DNA from: Calderihabitans maritimus
Lineage (GTDB): Bacteria; Bacillota; KKC1; Calderihabitantales; Calderihabitantaceae
Assembly (NCBI RefSeq): GCF_002207765.1
Contig: NZ_BDGJ01000035.1
Location: 1-41,703 of the forward strand
Length of the DNA stretch: 41,703 bases
Reading direction: 5' to 3'
Shown here piece by piece: positions 1-7,773 of this stretch. Position 1 is the stretch's first letter; every line of letters begins with the position of its first letter. The notes below the pieces were generated by a model. It was not told the origin of the DNA, made no database searches, and saw only the letters and a program-made list of their open reading frames with translations. The position numbers were made by a program, and so were the translations under genes.

Positions 1-75
1 CGTCTTTATTGCCGCCTGCCACAGGCGGTCGGCGTCGGTTTGATAGTCCAGAGTGGTTGGACTTTTTTCGGCCAA
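1..75 (-). CDS. possible 5' end of a minus-strand gene leaving the left edge (partial, doubtful)
   Basis: Read on the minus strand from a TTG at 75, the frame stays open to the window edge and gives a protein-like peptide (MAEKSPTTLDYQTDADRLWQ...). An in-frame stop lies about 15 bases upstream of that TTG. There is no convincing ribosome-binding site, and 25 codons are too few for a family call. The plus strand is also open here, so either strand or neither may be coding. The local GC content is higher than in the AT-rich block that follows, which fits host DNA flanking an inserted island. Confidence 0.18.
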   Translation of the reverse strand, partial: MAEKSPTTLDYQTDADRLWQAAIKT

Positions 76-577
76 AACCGGAATTTTTCAACCGGCAATT
101 TGGGAAATTTTAAACCGGCCTTGACAAAATTCCTTGATGCAAATTTGATGCAAGTTGATGCAGATTTTATATTTCTACATCAACTTTTAGTTACCACATT
201 GTTTTGGCTTACAATGCTTAGCAAATTATAGCAGGAAACAACCAACGTTTTGTCGAAAAAGGTAATTATAATCTGGAAAGTAATGGCTTTATATATTAGA
301 GGATAACATATTTGTAATGCAAGAAGATGACCATACTCTACCGAACATACGATAAAAACTATAAGCCACTAATAGGATTTTATTTTAATAATAATTAATA
401 AAGAGAGAGATGGCCTTATCGTATCTCTCTTATAACTGGGCGGGGGCTATAATTAACCAGGGTAGTAAATAATGTTTTTTGGCAGGAATTAGCAGCAAGA
501 GATGTCGAATAAAGATTGCAACGAAATTCTGGAAAACATCCCTAATGACTTATAACACTTAATGAAGGGTGTACTTT
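76..577. other. non-coding stretch left of the restriction locus
   Basis: I see no supportable gene here. The contents are three direct copies of TTGATGCA at 134, 145 and 155, an inverted partner CATCAAC at 178-184, and a weak 8-bp hairpin (404-411 with 423-430, 11-nt loop, no T-run). The sequence becomes AT-rich after about 235 and stays so through the next three genes, so the left boundary of the acquired block probably lies near there. Confidence 0.5.
134..184. repeat. TTGATGCA direct repeats with an inverted partner
   Basis: TTGATGCA occurs at 134-141, 145-152 and 155-162, so the starts are 11 and 10 bases apart, about one helical turn. GTTGATG at 154-160 is matched by the inverted CATCAAC at 178-184. 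A TTGACA hexamer lies just upstream at 121-126, but I see no good -10 for it. This looks like a small operator or protein-binding array. No particular regulator can be named. Confidence 0.4.
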
Positions 578-1177
578 ATGACCGTTAATCCATTTAATGT
601 AATAATTGATAATAAAGCTGGTATTGTGCAAGAAGAAGGCGCTGTTAAGGATATTTTACAGTATTATGTGAATGAGGCAAAAAGGATAAAAAAAGATCAG
701 GATTTTCAGTTTAGATTGGATATAGGAACTGGGTACTTGTTTTTTTCTGGCTTTGAAGAGTCATTTGACATATTTAAAGAAATGCTAACAGAGGGGCTGC
801 TGCAAAATATTAATGAAAAAACATGGAACACCAAGTCACCTATAAGAATTGTAATGGGACCAGAAACTACAGGTTTCACAAAAGAAGTCTTGACCTCGAT
901 AGTAAAAGATAATATCAGCAGGTATCCAGATGATTGTGTGCAGTTGTTAAAAGAAATGATAGAAAAAGAACTTATAGAATTCAGGGTTTATTTAGATAGG
1001 AAATTTCATGTCAAAATGTATAATTTCTATCTTAGATCATCAGTACCAGACGATATTTGGACAGGTTCAGCTAATTTTACAAGGGGAGGCCTTACCAGTA
1101 ATATTGAGCTGTGTGTTCCTGTGCAGACTACCAGTCAAACAAGAACACTTTTCAGAAAATGGTTTGATGAACTTTAG
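578..1177 (+). CDS. PLD-family nuclease domain protein, cut short by an in-frame TAG
   Basis: The product of 199 residues resembles the phospholipase-D-like nuclease domain found in restriction and defence proteins. The catalytic pattern is visible as H144-x-K146 (FHVKMYNF), then GSANFT at 163-168 and E177. PLD nucleases normally form one active site from two HxK motifs, so this one would act as a dimer. The start is the ATG at 578, six to eight bases after GAAGGG; a GTG nine bases upstream is less likely. The frame continues without another stop beyond the TAG at 1175-1177 up to 1333. In relatives I recall, this domain opens a longer protein carrying an SNF2-type helicase; no helicase is present here. 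Whether the short protein is active is unknown. Confidence 0.65.
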   Translation: MTVNPFNVIIDNKAGIVQEEGAVKDILQYYVNEAKRIKKDQDFQFRLDIGTGYLFFSGFEESFDIFKEMLTEGLLQNINEKTWNTKSPIRIVMGPETTGFTKEVLTSIVKDNISRYPDDCVQLLKEMIEKELIEFRVYLDRKFHVKMYNFYLRSSVPDDIWTGSANFTRGGLTSNIELCVPVQTTSQTRTLFRKWFDEL

Positions 1178-1333
1178 GAAAATTCTACCAGCCAACTAGA
1201 TGTGCTTAAAATTATTGATGGGATTAAAGAACAAGACTACTGGAAAGAGCTTGAATCTTTTGCGTCTAAAAGCCCTGATGATGATTTGAAGTTACAGGCT
1301 TTTATTAAGTATGTCAGTGGGGGAAGAGGTTAA
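1178..1333 (+). pseudogene. in-frame continuation of the PLD gene after the TAG
   Basis: Translation in the same frame after the TAG gives about 51 more residues (ENSTSQLDVLKIIDGIKEQD...) ending at TAA 1331-1333. That TAA overlaps the ATG of the methyltransferase as TAATG, the usual sign of translational coupling. The original gene therefore most likely ran from 578 to 1333 with the TAG being TGG (Trp) in an intact copy. The tail could also be the C-terminus of a once longer protein whose middle has been deleted. A base-calling error cannot be excluded. Confidence 0.55.
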
Positions 1334-4300
1334 TGTCAAAGTATGATATAAGATTTTTAGAGAGCAAAGGTTTTTTCAAGGAAAAATACGAAATAGAAGA
1401 AGAATATGAGGTTGGAAAGAGTGTTCGATATGTATTTGATCCAATAAAAAAGATAGCATACTTTGATAATTTCAATAAGGAAGACATAACTAATATTGTT
1501 AAAGGTTTAAAAAAACGAAGAAATTTTGATTATTATTGGTTCTGGGAAGAAAATAGGGTTTGCTGTTTTAGAACTTTTGGTGAAAATAAACGCTTTATAT
1601 TTAATCTAGATCATAGTTTGGGACATGAGTGGATTAAGGGAAAAATTAAAAAACTTGAAGATTTTTCATCAAGCAATCCAAATGTTCTTTTCGAAGTGAA
1701 AGAAGTAATTGACTACTTTTATAAAAGATTATGGGATTTACGAATAGAACTTGCTAGTTGCATTCAGGATGAGATTAATGACAACGAAAAAGTAATGTGT
1801 GCTCAGCGGTTAATTGACCGTTTGATCTTCACTTATTTTTTGGCTGAGAAAGGAATTATTTATGGTATAGATAACAAAGGGAATAAGGCCAATATTGATG
1901 CTAGAAAGCTATTTGAATTTCTGGTTAATGTTTCACAAGATTTTTATACTACATTGAACAGAATATTTTTTGAATATCTTAGCGGTATAAAAAAGAATGA
2001 TATGCCCATCGAGGGAACGGATGGTTTTTCCTTATATATTCCTTATTTGAACGGGGGATTATTTAGAGAAAAAAAGATAAAGGGTAAGAACGGTGAAATA
2101 AAAGAATCAGCCTTGACAATTGAAGGTTTTGATTGGAGTAAACTAATTAGGGAGTTAAACAATTATAATTGGATTATTGAGGAATATAGTACATCAGAAA
2201 AAGAGGATGCTATTGGGAATTTAACTCCAGATGTATTAGGTCATATTTACGAAAAATTTGTTATTAGTGTAAGTGAATTGAAAGATGTTAAGATAGAACA
2301 ATTAAAAGTTACACAAAAAGGTGAGCTTAAGAAAGGTAATAAAAAAATTGGGGCGTTTTATACCCCAGAAGATGTAACCAGTTATATATGTGAGAATACT
2401 ATATTCCCTTATGTAAAAGAAAGATTAGGATTAGATAGTAAAAATTTCGAGGACTTTTATGCTACCTATAAAGATGACACTAAGAAATTACACGAGTTTG
2501 AAAACGTCTTGGCAAATATCAAAATTGTAGATCCTTCAGTGGGATCGGGCCATTTTTTAATGACTGCTGCTGAACTTATTGCTGATTGGCGGAAAAAATG
2601 TGGATGTAAAATGAGCGATTACCAATTAAGAAAGGATATTATAATAAATAATCTTTTTGGTGTAGACATAATGGAAGGTGCGGTCGAAATATGTAAGTTG
2701 AGGTTATGGTTATGGCTGGTAGCTGCACAAAAACCAGAAAAAAAACCTGAACCATTACCAAACATTGATTTTAACATTCGGGTTGGTAATTCATTATTTG
2801 GTTTTGCACAAGATGAACTTTATATAAAAGATCAAAAATTATCTTTTACGGAGAACCTAAAAACAGATTTACAGGAGTATAAAGAACTAATTGAGCAATA
2901 TAAAAGGGAACATAAAGATGCGGATAAACAAAAAGAGAAAATAAATGAATTACATTCTAGGATGCAAAAGAGGTTTAATGAGTGGTATAACATCTATCTT
3001 AACAATAACCTTAACTCTAAGTTATATACCGAAAAAGTTTACTCAACAGAAGAAATTATAACGATTTTAGAACAGTGTAAAAATACTTTGAACTTTATTA
3101 ATCTTAAATTGAGTTTTACCAATACGATAAGCGATGACCTAAAATATAAGTTAAGACAGCTTGGTTATACGGTTTATAATAGATCAGCCAATATTAAACT
3201 TGAAACAAGTATATATAAGTATAAAAAGAGCATTATAAACCAAATTTTGGTTCCATGTAAGGAAGCAGATGAGATAGTAATAGAACGATACTTTATTCCT
3301 GCAGACTTAAAACATATTAAAGTATTTCATTGGATTCTGGAATTCCCAGCAGCCTACATGAACCAGGAGAAGAAAGGTTTCGATGTAGTAATAGGAAATC
3401 CCCCTTATGGTACCGATGTTTTGTCAAGTAAAGAGAAGTTTTTATTATCATTCAGGGAATCGGATGGATGTCAAGATATTTGCGGTTACTTTTTAGATAG
3501 AGAAATAGAATTGACAAAATGTGAGGGTTATGTAGGTAATGTTATTGCTGGTTCCTTGGTTGTAAATGATTCAATGAGTAATGTTAGAGATATAATGACT
3601 AAAAGAGGAAAATTTAAATTAGCATTTTTTGGAATAAGGCCAGCTAAAATATTTGATTCAGTGGATGAGAGAGTTTGTATTGTTTTAGGTAAAGTGGATA
3701 ATAAGGGTGGACCAATTTACACAGCGAGAAATATACGATTTACTAAAGAAATGCGGGAAACTCTCTTTGAGAATATCAAATATGCATCTACTGAAGGTTT
3801 ATTATTAGGTTCAGGAATTGGAATCAGACAAAATAACGAAGGTTATAGATTACCGAAGATCGGAGATGAACAAGCAAGAGAGATATTGCTAAAATTAAAG
3901 AGTATTTCTATGACTTCTAATGTCATAGCAAACCTCGAAAAAAAGAGAGGCTCATCTTATTTAGAAATTAGAACTTCCGCAAGATATTGGATTAATGCCT
4001 TAAAAGAATTCCCTTATAAAAATACCAAAATTAAGAAATTACGGTTTGAGAACGACTTGATAAGGAACTTTGTCTTATTGGTTCTTAATTCTTCACTATT
4101 TTATTTTTATTGGTCTGTTTATGGTAATAACCGAGACGTTTTCATGGATTTGGTTAAGGCTTTTCCTCTACCGAAAGAATCTATTTTTCAAAACAAAGAA
4201 CAAGAAATTGCCCAATTATCGGATAAAATAAATAACTGTTTGCTAGATTCCTTTTGTCCCGAAAAAGGGACTAATGGTGAGTTTAATACTGGGCAGTGTA

Positions 4301-4434
4301 AAAGTATAATATTAGAAATTGATGATTTTATTTGCAAATTATATGGCTTATCTGAAGAACAAACTACTTTTATTAAAATGTATGATGACCACTTAAGAAG
4401 AGGTGCGGGTCAAACCGATGGCGATGAGGACTAA
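1333..4434 (+). CDS. large N6-adenine DNA methyltransferase, Eco57I/type IIG-like
   Basis: A protein of 1033 residues. SAM-binding motif I is seen near residue 400 (DPSVGSGHF) and the catalytic motif IV near 690 (GNPPYG), the (D/N)PPY signature of N6-adenine methylation. About 390 residues precede motif I and a long segment follows motif IV, probably the target-recognition region. I see no PD-(D/E)XK site in the N-terminal part, so cleavage would come from a partner: the PLD protein before it or the PD-(D/E)XK protein after it. The start is coupled to the upstream frame through TAATG. Codon use is strongly AT-rich compared with the genes after 5800, which suggests horizontal transfer. DISARM-type systems use a similar large methylase (DrmMI), but the other DISARM genes are not here. 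Confidence 0.85.
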   Translation: MSKYDIRFLESKGFFKEKYEIEEEYEVGKSVRYVFDPIKKIAYFDNFNKEDITNIVKGLKKRRNFDYYWFWEENRVCCFRTFGENKRFIFNLDHSLGHEWIKGKIKKLEDFSSSNPNVLFEVKEVIDYFYKRLWDLRIELASCIQDEINDNEKVMCAQRLIDRLIFTYFLAEKGIIYGIDNKGNKANIDARKLFEFLVNVSQDFYTTLNRIFFEYLSGIKKNDMPIEGTDGFSLYIPYLNGGLFREKKIKGKNGEIKESALTIEGFDWSKLIRELNNYNWIIEEYSTSEKEDAIGNLTPDVLGHIYEKFVISVSELKDVKIEQLKVTQKGELKKGNKKIGAFYTPEDVTSYICENTIFPYVKERLGLDSKNFEDFYATYKDDTKKLHEFENVLANIKIVDPSVGSGHFLMTAAELIADWRKKCGCKMSDYQLRKDIIINNLFGVDIMEGAVEICKLRLWLWLVAAQKPEKKPEPLPNIDFNIRVGNSLFGFAQDELYIKDQKLSFTENLKTDLQEYKELIEQYKREHKDADKQKEKINELHSRMQKRFNEWYNIYLNNNLNSKLYTEKVYSTEEIITILEQCKNTLNFINLKLSFTNTISDDLKYKLRQLGYTVYNRSANIKLETSIYKYKKSIINQILVPCKEADEIVIERYFIPADLKHIKVFHWILEFPAAYMNQEKKGFDVVIGNPPYGTDVLSSKEKFLLSFRESDGCQDICGYFLDREIELTKCEGYVGNVIAGSLVVNDSMSNVRDIMTKRGKFKLAFFGIRPAKIFDSVDERVCIVLGKVDNKGGPIYTARNIRFTKEMRETLFENIKYASTEGLLLGSGIGIRQNNEGYRLPKIGDEQAREILLKLKSISMTSNVIANLEKKRGSSYLEIRTSARYWINALKEFPYKNTKIKKLRFENDLIRNFVLLVLNSSLFYFYWSVYGNNRDVFMDLVKAFPLPKESIFQNKEQEIAQLSDKINNCLLDSFCPEKGTNGEFNTGQCKSIILEIDDFICKLYGLSEEQTTFIKMYDDHLRRGAGQTDGDED

Positions 4435-4435
4435 A

Positions 4436-5131
4436 ATGAGATGGATGAGAGGGAGTAACGAAATAGAGATACAACACAAACATGATTACATAGCAGAAAG
4501 AGAAGATAGATGGAGAATGGCTGAGAAAGGCGAAGAACCTGCTATAAAGGAGCTCGCACGAAGGCTTTCAAATATTCTTCAGATTGACGAGGAGTGTATA
4601 AAATATTACAGATTCGACGAAAAATGGTTTGAACAGTACCCCCCAGATGAAAACAATTGGGTTAGAGGATGTCCTGATTATAGTCTTGAAATAAATTTGG
4701 GTAATAACAGATATAGTTATGTGGAAATTAAGCTGAAAGCGGTGGAGTTTAAAAAGACGGTCAAGGGTGGAACAACAAAGAATGGCTCAATTGTGCCAAA
4801 ATACGGATGCACTAGTTACTATTTAGATGTTGAACCAGTCTACCAAAATATTCAACACTTTGCTGAAAGAACCAAAATTGATAAGGTAAGTATTTGGTTA
4901 GCATTTGTAAGAAACGATTTATCTGAATTTAGGTTAATAAGTTTAGCATGTATTCAGGAGTTAATAAAAGACGGTTGGAATGGGATAGCATTATGTAGGT
5001 TTGGAGAAGGGTACGGACAGGAAACATATCTTATACCCAAGGATGCTACAACTGATATTTCGGAGCTTACGAGGGAAATGGTTATAAGTGCTACAATGGA
5101 AACTTTAGTTTTACCCCAAAGTTTACCATAA
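4436..5131 (+). CDS. PD-(D/E)XK restriction-endonuclease-like protein
   Basis: A protein of about 231 residues from the ATG at 4436. That start is one base after the methyltransferase stop and six bases after GAGGA. The same frame extends up to a GTG at 4403 inside the methyltransferase. A PD-(D/E)XK nuclease core is visible as PD at 80-81 followed by E97-I-K99 (VEIKLK), with a further acidic residue (E34) in the N-terminal helix region. This makes it the likely cleaving partner of the upstream methylase. Most of the sequence matches no family I can name precisely, and the cleavage specificity cannot be read from it. It is the last gene of the AT-rich block. Confidence 0.6.
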   Translation: MRWMRGSNEIEIQHKHDYIAEREDRWRMAEKGEEPAIKELARRLSNILQIDEECIKYYRFDEKWFEQYPPDENNWVRGCPDYSLEINLGNNRYSYVEIKLKAVEFKKTVKGGTTKNGSIVPKYGCTSYYLDVEPVYQNIQHFAERTKIDKVSIWLAFVRNDLSEFRLISLACIQELIKDGWNGIALCRFGEGYGQETYLIPKDATTDISELTREMVISATMETLVLPQSLP

Positions 5132-5297
5132 GAGTAGCCAATTATAGGGATTATTTTGCAGAACAATAATATAAATGAAATTGTAGTGCCTCTTAGGTAC
5201 TTCCGTTTTAAATCTGCCTTTCACTAAAGGTGCCGCAACATAAAAAAGTACATAATAATATATTTTTATTTGCAGCAGCAAAACTAAACGACATAAC
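5132..5297. other. spacer after the restriction locus
   Basis: I see no gene and no strong terminator on the plus strand behind the nuclease gene. The AT-rich block ends here; the right boundary should lie left of the tRNA operon terminator at 5298. Confidence 0.4.
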
Positions 5298-5324
5298 AAA
5301 AAGAAATCCCTCTGAAGCAGAGGG
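5298..5324 (-). terminator. Rho-independent terminator of the tRNA operon
   Basis: On the minus strand, CCCTCTG/CAGAGGG forms a 7-bp stem with a 3-nt loop (5308-5324), followed by a T-rich run (plus-strand AAAAAGAAAT at 5298-5307). It lies downstream of the tRNA-Thr gene. Confidence 0.75.
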
Positions 5325-5340
5325 TAGATAAGAGAATAAG

Positions 5341-5360
5341 GCCGGGGTTAATTCCCCGGC
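5341..5360. other. GC-rich hairpin between tRNA-Thr and its terminator
   Basis: GCCGGGG (5341-5347) and CCCCGGC (5354-5360) form a 7-bp perfect stem with a TTAATT loop. No T-run follows. It may stabilise the 3' end of the tRNA precursor or act as a first, weak stop. Confidence 0.5.
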
Positions 5361-5437
5361 TTCATACTTATTGTAGTAAATAAGTAGTAAAACGACGTTT
5401 AGTAGTATATAGGAAACGGTAAAACCCTTGAAATTCC

Positions 5438-5512
5438 TGGAGCCGACGAGGGGACTTGAACCCCTAACCTGCTGATTACAAGTCAGCTGCTCTACCATTG
5501 AGCTACGTCGGC
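5438..5512 (-). tRNA. tRNA-Thr (anticodon TGT)
   Basis: The acceptor stem GCCGACG/CGTCGGC, a T-arm with GGTTCAAGTCC, and an anticodon loop with TGT flanked by CT and AA are all visible. The 3' CCA is encoded (plus-strand TGG 5438-5440). It is the last tRNA of the operon, one base downstream of the tRNA-Asp CCA. Confidence 0.95.
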
Positions 5513-5513
5513 A

Positions 5514-5590
5514 TGGCGGAGCTGACGGGACTTGAACCCGCGACCTCCGGCTTGACAGGCCGGCATGCACTCCAGCTGCACCACAGCTCC
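5514..5590 (-). tRNA. tRNA-Asp (anticodon GTC)
   Basis: The acceptor stem GGAGCTG/CAGCTCC, discriminator G, encoded CCA, and anticodon loop with GTC between GGCCT and AAGCC are visible. It is the middle tRNA of the Pro-Asp-Thr operon. Confidence 0.95.
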
Positions 5591-5615
5591 GTTTTGGTAC
5601 TTTTCTGTTTTGTGC

Positions 5616-5693
5616 TGGTCGGGGCGGAGGGATTTGAACCCACGGCCTCATGGTCCCAAACCATGCGCGCTAGCCAAACTGCGCCACGCCCCG
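5616..5693 (-). tRNA. tRNA-Pro (anticodon TGG)
   Basis: The acceptor stem CGGGGCG/CGCCCCG, discriminator A, encoded CCA, and anticodon stem CATGG/CCATG around a loop with TGG are visible. It is the first tRNA of the operon, directly behind the promoter at 5711-5739. Confidence 0.95.
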
Positions 5694-5710
5694 TCGTCAT
5701 GACAGACTAT

Positions 5711-5739
5711 ATTATAACCGAAAATGTGGCCACCGTCAA
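5711..5739 (-). promoter_or_regulatory. sigma-A type promoter of the tRNA operon
   Basis: On the minus strand, TTGACG (plus 5734-5739) and a perfect TATAAT (plus 5711-5716) are separated by exactly 17 bases. The start point would fall a few bases ahead of tRNA-Pro. Confidence 0.8.
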
Positions 5740-5793
5740 TACAGGCAAGCCGGTAGAGTTTTCGGTGGAGTCCGCCCCATAAAGGTAAAATTA

Positions 5794-5802
5794 TGGTATA
5801 AT
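5794..5802 (+). promoter_or_regulatory. extended -10 promoter of the ClC gene
   Basis: A perfect TATAAT at 5797-5802 is preceded by TG at 5794-5795, the extended -10 form. No good -35 is seen at the usual distance, which extended -10 promoters do not strictly need. Confidence 0.5.
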
Positions 5803-5856
5803 AAAAAGAAGAATGAAATCGAAATTTTAAGAAAAGAAAGGGGTAGGCGATGGTGA

Positions 5857-7659
5857 ATGAACCGTTACACTGCTAAGAAGCTGTCTAATCGACCAGTTCT
5901 ATCCGAAAATACCTTCCTTATTTTACTCGCCATACTTGTTGGTTTTGGTGCCGCCCTTTTAGGCCTCGCTTTTAGAGCATCCATTGATTTGGTGAACTTA
6001 TTGTTTTTCGAGAAAGGGAAAAATATTTTAGCTTTTCTCGGTAAATATTATGTCGTCATATTGCCGGCGATCGGCGGAATGATTGTTGGTCCCTTAATCT
6101 ATTTTTTTGCCAGAGAGGCCAAAGGCCACGGGGTGCCGGAAGTCATGACTGCCATGGCTATCCGGGGAGGACGAATTCGGCCCCGGGTGGTCCTCATCAA
6201 ATCGCTGGCCTCGGCTTTTACCATCGGTTCCGGTGGATCGGCAGGAAGTGAAGGCCCCATCGTGCAGATTGGAGCCGGGATCGGGTCTACTTTGGGTCAA
6301 TTTTTTCATCTTTCGGAAGAAAGGTTAAAGAGCCTGGTGAGCTGCGGTGCTGCGGCGGGAATAGCGACCGTCTTCAATGCACCTATTGCCGGGGTCTTTT
6401 TTGCCTTGGAGGTTATTAGCGGCGAATTTTCGGCATCCTTCTTCAGTATTGTGGTCATCTCAGCCGTTACTGCCTCGGTAGTGGCCCGGGCAGTCTACTG
6501 GGGCAATAATCCCGTTTTTCCGGTAGCCGGCTTATCCCTGGCCAGTCCGCATGAACTGATATTTTATGTTTTGCTGGGTATACTGGCAGGGTTATTTGCC
6601 GTCTTAGAAATCAAGGCCACCTACAAAATAGAGGATTTATTTGACGAGTGGCGCGGAATACCGGAATATGTTAAACCGGCTGTGGGAGGGTTACTGGTGG
6701 GGATAATAGGCCTCGCCTTCCCGCAGGTTTTCGGTCCCGGTTACGAGAGCATTGAGGCGGCACTTACGGGTAGATTGTCTCTCCTGCTTCTTGTGCTTCT
6801 GGTGTTTATTAAACTGCTGGCGGTTACCTTAACACTCGGTTCCGGCGGCTCGGGCGGCGTGTTCGCACCGTCTCTCTTTATGGGAGCCATGTTGGGCGGG
6901 GCGTTGGGTACCATTGTGCATGGCTTGTTTCCCGGGTTTACTGCCGTTTCCGGAGCGTATGCCCTGGTAGGAATGGGAGCTGTTTTTGCCGGGGCAGCCC
7001 AGGCACCTATCACTTCTATTATTATGATCTTCGAGATGACCAACGACTACCGGATTATTTTGCCCCTCATGATTGCCTGCGTTATTAGTTATGTTATTGC
7101 CAGTCAACTGCACCCGGAAAGCATTTACACGCTCAAGCTTCTCCGCCGGGGAATCAAATTCAGACACGGGCGCGCGAGAACGGTTTTAGAAACTATTACT
7201 GTTGGCGAGGTCATGCACAGGGAAGTAGAAACGGTTCCCGCCAATATTACGGTATCTGAGTTGGCGGATTTAATGCGTAAGAGCAGGCATACCGGGTTCC
7301 CGGTTCTGGACGGGAACCAGCTGGTAGGCATGGTAACCGTTTTTGATATTCGCCGGGCCATGGATAAAGGGATAAATGACGAACCGGTCAGCAAGATAAT
7401 GTCCACCAATTTGATTGTGACCTATCCGGAAGAAAACTTGGGAGAGGCATTAAAGAAATTTGCCGTGCGTGGTGTCGGCCGTTTACCGGTAGTGAAACAG
7501 GATGACCCGGAACACCTGGTGGGAATTATTACCCGGAGCGATATTATCAGAGCTTATAATAAGGGCCTGCTTGACTTCCAGGAGGAGGCCGCGGTTTCGG
7601 AAGAATCTACAGTTCAAACTTTTACTGATACCCCCGAACCTTGGGGTTCTAGCAGTTGA
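5857..7659 (+). CDS. ClC-family chloride channel/transporter with C-terminal CBS pair
   Basis: An integral membrane protein of 600 residues. ClC signatures are GHGVPEVM (90-97), GSGGSAGSEGP (124-134), with gating glutamate E132, FNAPIAG (173-179) and GGVFAPSLF (333-341). A CBS pair (about 448-503 and 510-568), which often binds adenine nucleotides, follows the membrane part. At the position of the proton glutamate of E. coli ClC (E203), the sequence reads E185-V186, so the residue aligned with E203 appears to be Val. Proton coupling may thus differ from the classical antiporter. The ATG at 5857 is the first possible start, since TGA 5854-5856 precedes it directly. The best ribosome-binding site (AAAGGGG 5837-5843) is 13 bases away. 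The gene is expressed alone from the promoter near 5797. Confidence 0.93.
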   Translation: MNRYTAKKLSNRPVLSENTFLILLAILVGFGAALLGLAFRASIDLVNLLFFEKGKNILAFLGKYYVVILPAIGGMIVGPLIYFFAREAKGHGVPEVMTAMAIRGGRIRPRVVLIKSLASAFTIGSGGSAGSEGPIVQIGAGIGSTLGQFFHLSEERLKSLVSCGAAAGIATVFNAPIAGVFFALEVISGEFSASFFSIVVISAVTASVVARAVYWGNNPVFPVAGLSLASPHELIFYVLLGILAGLFAVLEIKATYKIEDLFDEWRGIPEYVKPAVGGLLVGIIGLAFPQVFGPGYESIEAALTGRLSLLLLVLLVFIKLLAVTLTLGSGGSGGVFAPSLFMGAMLGGALGTIVHGLFPGFTAVSGAYALVGMGAVFAGAAQAPITSIIMIFEMTNDYRIILPLMIACVISYVIASQLHPESIYTLKLLRRGIKFRHGRARTVLETITVGEVMHREVETVPANITVSELADLMRKSRHTGFPVLDGNQLVGMVTVFDIRRAMDKGINDEPVSKIMSTNLIVTYPEENLGEALKKFAVRGVGRLPVVKQDDPEHLVGIITRSDIIRAYNKGLLDFQEEAAVSEESTVQTFTDTPEPWGSSS

Positions 7660-7684
7660 CAATAGTTTCCAGTAGCTTTATTAT
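7656..7684 (+). promoter_or_regulatory. sigma-A type promoter for the phasin-like and AarF genes
   Basis: A perfect TTGACA (7656-7661) and TATTAT (7679-7684) are 17 bases apart. The -35 overlaps the stop codon of the ClC gene. Confidence 0.75.
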
Positions 7685-7773
7685 GAAAAGAGAAAAGGAA
7701 TGAAAGTCAAGAGTAAAGGGAAGGTTATTTTCAGAATCCGGTAAAAAAATAACTCGTGAAAGGGGGAGACGGC

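Noticed and set aside
1-231. Plus-strand open frame at the left edge (63 residues from 40)
   Set aside because: No ribosome-binding site, low-complexity hydrophobic end, overlap with repeat sequences, and no recognisable domain.
404-430. 8-bp hairpin AGAGAGAT/ATCTCTCT
   Set aside because: The loop is 11 bases, no T-run follows and no gene ends upstream, so a terminator call is not supported.
1175-1177. TAG read as pyrrolysine
   Set aside because: No pyl genes or methylamine methyltransferases are in the window; a TGG to TAG mutation or read error is simpler.
5438-5470. Attachment site at the tRNA-Thr 3' end
   Set aside because: I found no second copy of the tRNA end in the window and no integrase gene.
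5208-5782. Short open frames on both strands over the tRNA genes
   Set aside because: They translate tRNA sequence; the three tRNA genes with CCA ends, promoter and terminator explain the region.
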